Assembly (NCBI GenBank): GCA_002633005.1 | Contig: NMRA01000724.1 | Location: 32,438 to 81,738 of the forward strand | Direction: 5' to 3' | DNA length: 49,301 bases | Origin: Phoronis australis | Taxonomy: Eukaryota > Phoronida > Phoronidae | Shown here: one piece after another, positions 14,201 through 23,200 of the stretch | Position numbering within the stretch: position 1 is the first letter of the stretch | Layout of the letters: every line of letters begins with the position of its first letter | Program-made: the position numbers and the translations under genes | Notes under the pieces: model-generated | What the model was told of the DNA's origin: nothing | Database searches by the model: none | The model's input: the letters and a program-made list of their open reading frames with translations, nothing else

Positions 14201-17200
14201 ACAAAACTTATGACAATATGTTTTGGGCGACTTCCTTTATGTATTAGGTCTAGTGATCAGTATGTAAAAAGTTAGCTTGTCATACATGTACTATGATTTT
14301 GGCTTTCAAGAAACAAAAACAAAACCTCTGAGTATTTCATGTGTATCAAATCTGTGAATGTGCTCAATAGGCAGATTTTTTGATAAAACTCCATCTAAAG
14401 ATTGTAGTTCACATGGTATACACTAAATAAGGTATGCTCGTAGTTGAGTGTTTATAATTCCAAGTAATATTAGCAACACACCATTTTATTCTATTCAAAC
14501 TTATCCACTCTCATACGATCAACACATTAAGATATTTCAGTCTTTTAAATGATTGTATAATTTATTGACGGTTTTACACTTTTTCCAGAAATGAAGTTGG
14601 CAGATTTCTTTCACAAAGCTGGAGATGTTCTTCACCCGGACAATTGGAGAAGAGCAATGCGAGCGTTGCCAGGTACCAAGTACATGCTATGAACATTCCC
14701 ACTAAATAAAATTGGTTCTAACCCCGGTGTTTAAGGTAAACGGCGGGGTATGGAAAATTGAACTAGACCGTATTTATCCACCTTGGCTGAGACGCGCTCG
14801 GCTCATGGTCAAAGGGATGCCGCCAAGCTGCTCTATTCATCGAGTCACGAGCNNNNNNNNNNNNNNNNNNNNNNNNNNNNNNNNNNNNNNNNNNNNNNNN
14901 NNNNNNNNNNNNNNNNNNNNNNNNNNNNNNNNNNNNNNNNNNNNNNNNNNNNNNNNNNNNNNNNNNNNNNNNNNNNNNNNNNNNNNNNNNNNNNNNNNNN
15001 NNNNNNNNNNNNNNNNNNNNNNNNNNNNNNNNNNNNNNNNNNNNNNNNNNNNNNNNNNNNNNNNNNNNNNNNNNNNNNNNNNNNNNNNNNNNNNNNNNNN
15101 NNNNNNNNNNNNNNNNNNNNNNNNNNNNNNNNNNNNNNNNNNNNNNNNNNNNNNNNNNNNNNNNNNNNNNNNNNNNNNNNNNNNNNNNNNNNNNNNNNNN
15201 NNNNNNNNNNNNNNNNNNNNNNNNNNNNNNNNNNNNNNNNNNNNNNNNNNNNNNNNNNNNNNNNNNNNNNNNNNNNNNNNNNNNNNNNNNNNNNNNNNNN
15301 NNNNNNNNNNNNNNNNNNNNNNNNNNNNNNNNNNNNNNNNNNNNNNNNNNNNNNNNNNNNNNNNNNNNNNNNNNNNNNNNNNNNNNNNNNNNNNNNNNNN
15401 NNNNNNNNNNNNNNNNNNNNNNNNNNNNNNNNNNNNNNNNNNNNNNNNNNNNNNNNNNNNNNNNNNNNNNNNNNNNNNNNNNNNNNNNNNNNNNNNNNNN
15501 NNNNNNNNNNNNNNNNNNNNNNNNNNNNNNNNNNNNNNNNNNNNNNNNNNNNNNNNNNNNNNNNNNNNNNNNNNNNNNNNNNNNNNNNNNNNNNNNNNNN
15601 NNNNNNNNNNNNNNNNNNNNNNNNNNNNNNNNNNNNNNNNNNNNNNNNNNNNNNNNNNNNNNNNNNNNNNNNNNNNNNNNNNNNNNNNNNNNNNNNNNNN
15701 GTTTGTTTGAGCCAATACAGTATACAGCTTTCCACCAAGGCTAGGTGATGCAAGACATTATTACTTGTTCTTTGTTGCATTATAGTAACTGGTCTTGGCT
15801 AATTATCATTTTATGGCCTGGTCATCCATTCAGCCCAAAGTAGTTCCAGAGGTGGCTTATCAGCCAATTATTCACGCATGCTGACTCACAATAGAAGCCT
15901 GATAAGAGTGAAGGTGGATAAATGCAGTGTTCCTACAGTTTCTTGTTTTAGCGGATGTGTTCATGACATGTAACTAAAAGTACTATACAGTAAAATTTGT
16001 CCATTTCGGATCCAACTGAGGTTTCATCCACCCAAGTATAGTGAATCTGACTTATTTCAGTGAAGGGCCGAGTGCATAGACTAGAACTACCATACCGTTG
16101 AATTTTGTACAAAGTTGTGGGAAAATCTGACTTCTGCATGGCCAACTTCACAAGTTTTTACTGTATATTGCTTTTAATTTGATATCAGTTTGCAAGAAGC
16201 CTGTCCTCACAGTGTGATTTATCTGTAACGTGATGCCAACCTTTTGCAGCTGCTAGTCGCATGGACGGTTCTCATCAAAAATAGATGTATGTTGATTGGT
16301 GCAGTACGCAGCCTCTGCGAACAATGGAAAAAAACATGGTTTTACCCAAAACATCAATTTCTGTATGACGCTATGTAGGCACACAAGTGCATAACAATAG
16401 TACAATATTCAATTTTTAACTGTTTTGTGTAATCCTGGAAAAATGCTAATTGGATTAAATTTAATTTTCATTTATTGTGATTTAGATTGATATTTATTTT
16501 ATATTCGAAACCCTATTAGAAATGATTGTTTTTAAATTCTTTATGGGACTGTGTTTGGCTCATAAAACAGAAAGCCAAGCAACGGGCATGTGCTTGTTAT
16601 GGGTAATGGGGTTAGGCTGTGGTGATGTAATTTTTTGCTGAATAGGGGAGGGAGTGATGACGGAAGGGGTTAAAAATGGTGTATTTTGTATCATAATTTG
16701 TGAACGGTCTCTTCCAAATTTGCCGTAGGAATTTGGAACTTAAAGGCACATGGTCAATTTTAGTTCCAACTTCTTGGAAGTTATTAGCTTTGACCAGAGC
16801 TAATTGCCTATAAAACAACAAAATCCATTATGTTTTTGACTTGTGATTTGATTACACATCATTAATTCCCACCATTGGCTGCCAGACATTCGTTGAAGTC
16901 AAGGCCAACAATTTTATCAATTAAAGAAGTTTGAAATACTCCATCAGTTAACAGGTATTGGGAATTAGCAATTATACCTGCAAAGTGTTGGACTGCGATC
17001 AATGTGAGTGTGACTTTGATTCCGCCCTAGGGCTGATCTCACTGATAATGTCACTTTAAAGTTCCATGAAACGGAAGCAAAAAACTAATTTAAAAGTAAA
17101 CTGTTACAGCTTTTTTTAATTCATTTTGTCTTTTGAGTATAAAAAGAAACTTCATCTTCATTTTGTTGCCATTTTTGCTACGAGTGTACCTTTCCTTTGA

Positions 17201-20200
17201 TTAAATTGTACAAAAATGGTCAAGTTACCCACTCAGTGACAATTCAGTATCAAGCTCGCAGTTTAATTGAGTTTTTAAAGAGTATATACCAGACCATATT
17301 TTTACTGACAGAATTAGATTAGATAGATTTAAGTGTTATGTAGTAGGTATTTGGCTGTATGCGCAGGCTTGTCCATACAAACTGACGAAACATTCATATT
17401 GTTGGTGTCTTGGAAAAAAATGGAACAGAAGCCTATAGATTTATGATGTGACTCACTGTTTTCTGTTCAAGTGTGTATAATTGACCCTCATGTAAAAGTG
17501 AGATATTTTAAAAACAACTTCTAATAATCTAGTATTTGACAACAGTGCATAAACCACTACATCTGAAGGTTCCAATCACCCATTTCTCAGTTGACAGCTC
17601 TAGTCATGGCCACAATGTGAGGTAGTTCCTACAATTTGACAGCCGTTTGCAGCAACACTCCTCATGTGTTTGTGCTTTGCCTCCGTAGGTGCGATGAGCG
17701 GTCCAGTGGTTGCATCACAAAGAAATTGCACGGAGGGACAGGTCTTAAGATATGAATGTATCATCAAAAAATATCCTCTACATGTTTGTTTGTGCTTAGC
17801 ATTTATAATAGTGTTCTGTACCATGAATTACATTGCTTACTAATAAAATAATTAGTGTTTGAAATCAGTTTTCGACAGAGATTCTGTCAAAGCTTTTGTT
17901 TACTTTTCAGGAACAGTACTAGCTGATGAAGAAATAATAACTATTGAATATAACAGGCGACTAGATGGAATAACTGAAATGAAGTACCAGGTATTGTTAG
18001 ATTTTAGTTTTGGGAAGTTGAAGCTTTCTCTGATTGAGTTTTGATTTATCTTTGATTTTATTTCCTTGTTTGTAATAAGCAAAGTCTTATTCACCTGACT
18101 GAAGACCGGCCTTATTTATGCTTAGACAAGAAGAACTCTCAGTCCAGTATTGCTTGAGATCTGGCTAATGGAGTTGACTTGACCCGGCATGTCATTTGAT
18201 GTGCCAAAAGTGTTATGACCGATGTATCAATCAGCATTCTATCTGTCATTTGATCAAGCCTCCCAGTAGTAGGTATTTGGACAACCGTAATGCTATTCAT
18301 GGGTGCATAACACAAAGGCGACTTGAGTGACAATAAACTGTCAGCTACTTGGCGACATCCCAAAACACATCACATCTGAGTAAGGAGCAAGTGCACAATT
18401 TGTAGTAATTAGTGAGTGAGGAACAAAAGTGGGGAATGTGTAATGGCTAGTGGTCCAAATCCGAGATCGATCTACCTCTGACTTCACCTACATATTCATT
18501 TCTTAACAGGCTTGTTCCTGTTGGCCTACAGCAGATGATTTCCTAGCTATAGGTTTGGGCATTCACACATCACGGTTAAGATTTATACACATATTTGAAT
18601 CATCATGCACGGTAATTGGCCTAGTGTGATGACCAGCTTAAGGTTATATAGGACCCCAGATAAATGGCCAACTTTGCAACATCATATCTCAGAAATGGCG
18701 AATCCATTCACATGAAACTTTAATATGCTTTACATTATTTATTCACTTTAATTTAAAATCCTGTTTGAAATTGCTTTTAAAATGCTCCATTATTATGGGA
18801 GGGGCTATCGAAAATAGGGCACATTACTTTTACGAAAAATTTTTAAAGTTGCATATAACAAAAAATGAAGCAATAATTTAGAAGACTGTGAATAAAGCGT
18901 TTCTGAAATTTTATCTTGAACATTTGTATCACATGAAATTTGGCCATGTTATTGATCTTGTTGCATTGCTCTGAACGTACCTTTCATTTTTCCTATATGT
19001 TCCTAAAACGAAGGTCATGTGGTCTAATTAGTGGTAGATTTGTATTAAGTCAAAAGTCAAATTCAAAGAAAATATATACTTTTAGTTTTGTAGATATTTG
19101 GCTACAGATTGTCGATGAGGTCCTGTATAACCTTGAATATGTATTTGCATGCTCTTAACTATGCTGATGTATAGCAGGAACTAAATCACAATGCTATTTT
19201 AACATGATCTATGCTAATGTATAGCAGGAACTAAATGACAATGCTATTTTAACATGATCTATGCTAAACAAAGTGCAGTTGTATTCACTGACAACTTGAA
19301 AATGTGAAAACAAGAAATCCTGCAAATAGGTGACCTTTGCACTCACGTAACTGTCGTCATGCCGTGTTATTCCCCAACACCTCGTCACGATACTTACTAG
19401 ACACGGTTGAGTGATTTATGGTGGATCATTTGTTATATATAGCTTATTCTTAATAACATTTGGCAATTTTCAACCTTCTTCATATTCACATCGTCACTAT
19501 AAATTGTGTTTGAGTGGAGAGAGATCACCATCATGCTGGTGTTGTACACTTCCTATTACCTAGTGCATTTGCCTGCTGTCTACTACAACAAGATTGCTTG
19601 CAGTTAATCAACCATTCAATCTCTGTCATGTATTATCAATTAGTTCAAATAGGTTTTTGATATGGTAAGGTTTTTATGCGCTCACATATTTATATGTGGA
19701 TGCATTATGCCGTCATGTCCGTCCGTCCGTCCGGTCGGCGTCCGTCCGGCGTCCGCTGCTTCATCTCCAAAACCCTTTGACTTACGTTCATGAAATTTGG
19801 CACATATGTTCCATTTATGCATGGGACAGCATGAGCGAAATTTCAGACGGATCTGACTACCGGTGTGCCCCTAGTGGCAATTTTAGTTTATTACGCTTAC
19901 CAAGTTTGTATCTTCAAAAGTCCTTAACGGATTTTCATGAAATTCGGTATGTAGGCACCTACTTGTGAGGTGACGCTATCCTCCCATTTTCGGATGGATT
20001 TGACGTAGTTTGCGCCACCTAGTGGCCATTTTTACTGTTTTCGAGTCTGTTTTTTTGCGTCCACCCCTTTACCAACCAAACTGCTCAAAGGATGATTGTG
20101 AAAATAGGCATGTAAGAGCTTACTATAAAGAGGACGGTTGACGTTGATTTTCCGACGATTTCGACTACTGTGGTGCCTCTTAGTGGCAGTTTTGTTTTTT

Positions 20201-23200
20201 TTGCGCCTGTATCTCCTAAACCGTTCGGATTTTTACGAAGTTTAGTAAGTGTATTTATATCAATGATGTTAACAATGGACGATGACAACTTTTGGACAGA
20301 TCCGACTACCGGTGTGCTCCCTAGTGGCACTTTTATTTTTTTACGTTTACCTTTGTATCTTCAAAAGTCCTTAACGGTTTTTCATGAAATTTAATATGTA
20401 GGTACCTATTAGTGAGGTGACGCTATCCTCCCGTTTTCGGATGGATTCGACATAGTTTGCGCCACTTAGTGGCCATTTTTACTGTTTTTTGCATCCACCC
20501 CTCTATCAACCAAACCGCTCAAAGGTTGATTGTGAAAATTGGCATGTATGTGCTTACTATAAAGAAGACAGTTGGTGATGATTTTTCGACGATTTCGACT
20601 ACTGTGGCGCCTCCTAGTGGCAGTTTTGTTTTTGTTGCGCCTATGTCTGTATCTCCTAAACCTTTCGCAGGATCTTTACTTAATTTAGCAAGTGTATTTA
20701 TATGATGTTGACTACGGATGACGAGGACTTTCGGACAGATCTGACTTCTGCTGTGCCCCCTAGTGGCAATTTTAATTTTTTTACGTTTAACTCAGTTTCG
20801 TTAAAGATCCTCAACAGATTTTCATAAAATTTTAAATATAGGCATCTATTGGTGTGATGACGCTATCTTCCTGTTTTTGGATGGAATCGAGGTATTTTGG
20901 AACATCTAGTGACCATTTTTTGCTGTTTTCAAATCTTGTTTTTGGTGTCCACCCCTGTATCAACCAAATCATTTGAAAATTGGCATATATGTTCTCAGTG
21001 TGAAGATGACCTTTGATGATGGTGACTGACTACTGTGGCGCCTCCTAGTGGTAGTTTTGTTTTGCGCCCATTGTTGTATCTCCTAAACCCACTGCAGGAA
21101 TTTTGCTAAATTTAGTATAGTGTATCTATATGAAGATAACAACAGACGACGACGACTTTCAGGCGGATCCAACGGACACTGTGCCCACTAGTGGCAATTT
21201 CATTTTATTCTGTTTTCCTTTGTTTCTCTGAAGTTCATTGGCAGATTTTAATGAAATATGGCATGTTCCTGTTTTTGAATGGATTGTATGTTATTACGCC
21301 ATCTAATGGCCATTTGTATGATACAAATGAATAACCCTAAAAGCACACCATTTGCATTTCAACGCTCCGCATTGCTCTTGTTGTTATGGTAAAGGTTTTT
21401 TAGGTTACTTTTTATGCACCCACGTATATCTATGTGGGTGTCTCCTAAACCCGTCACAGGATCTTGATGAGATTTGGCTGATGTGTTCCTAGGAAGCTGA
21501 TGGCTGATGATGATGAACTTCGGACCAATCCGACTACAGATGTGCCCCCTAGTGGCAATTTTATTTTGTTTACGTTTGCCTCTGTATCTTCTTAGGTCCT
21601 CAATGGATTTTCACAAATGTGACAGATGGGCATCTATTAGAGAGATGACATTATCCTCCCATTTTCAGATGAATTTGAGGTATTTTGTGTCACCTGGTGG
21701 CCATTTTTACTGTTTTTGAGTCTGTTTTGTGGCGTTCGTCCCTCTGTAAACCAAACCACTCTAAGGATGATTGTGAAAATTGGCATGTATGTTCTTACTG
21801 TGAAGAAGATGACTGATGATCTTCTGACGACTGCGATGCCTCCTAATGGCAGTTTTGTTTGTTTCTGCACCTATGGCTGTATCTCCTAAACGCTCGACAG
21901 GATCTTTATTGAATTTAGCAAATGTATTTAAATGAGGTTCATAACGGACAATGGCGACGTTCGGACAGATCGAACTACCGGTGTGCCACCTAATGGCAAT
22001 TTTATTTTTTTTGCGTTTACCCCTGTATCTTCAAAGATCCTCAATGGACTTTCATGAAATTCGGCAGATAGGCACCTATTAGTGAGGTGATGCTATCAAT
22101 TCGTTTTCGGATTGATTCAAGGTATTTTGCATCACCTAGTGGCCATTTGTATGTGCCCACATATTTATGGGTCATCTCTGTCTGTCTGCCGTCTGGCATC
22201 CACAGCTGTATCTCCTAAACTTCTTAAAGGATCTTGATGAGATTTGAAAGATGTGTTCCTATGAAGCTGACGACGAATGACGACAAATTTTGGACCTCTC
22301 CGACTACTGGTGTGCCCCCTAGTGGCAATTTTAGTTTTTTTACGATTACCTCTGTATCTTTGGTGATCCTCAGCTGACTTTCAGAAAATTTGGCTGTCAG
22401 GCATCTGTTAGTGAGAAGATGCTATCCTCTCATTTTTTGGACCGATTCAAGGCCGTTTTTAATGTTTTCGAGTCTGCTTTTTGGCATCCGCCCTTCTATC
22501 ACCCAAACCGCTTTAGGGATGATTTTGGAAATTGGCATAATAATATGTATTCTTACTGTGAAGAGAGCGGCTGACTATGATTTTTCGAAGACTTTGACTT
22601 TTGTGGCGTCTCCTAGTGGCAGTTTTGTTTGTTTTTGCACCCATGGCTGTATCTCCTAAACGCTTTACAGTCTTTATTGAATTTTGCTTGTGTATTTATT
22701 ATGCACCCACGTATTTATATGTGGACGCATTATGCGGTCATCTCCGTCAGTCCGGCGTCCGCTGTTCTATCTCCAAAACGCCTTGATGTATGTTCATGAA
22801 ATTTTGCACGTGTTCCTTCCGTGGATAGGACGGCATGAGCGAACTTTCAGACGAATCTGACTACCGGTGTGCCCCCTAGTGGCAATTTTATTTTTTTACG
22901 TTTACCTCTGTATCTTCAAAAGTCCTGTACGGCTTTTCATAAAATTTGGTATATAGGCACCTATTAGTGAGATGACGCTATCCTCTTGTTTCCAGATGGA
23001 TCTGACGTAGTTTGCGCCACCTAGAGGCCATTTTTACTGTTTTCGAGTCCACCCCTCTATCAACCAAATCGCTCAAGGGATGATTGTGAAAATTGGCATG
23101 TACGTTCTTACTATGAAGTGGATGGCTGACGATGATTTTCCGTCGACTTTGGCTACTGTGGTGCCTCCTAGTAGCAGTTTTGTTTTTTTGCGCCTATGGT

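Noticed and set aside
14712-15780. Long reading frames of about 290-330 codons on both strands
   Set aside because: They consist almost wholly of N from the assembly gap.
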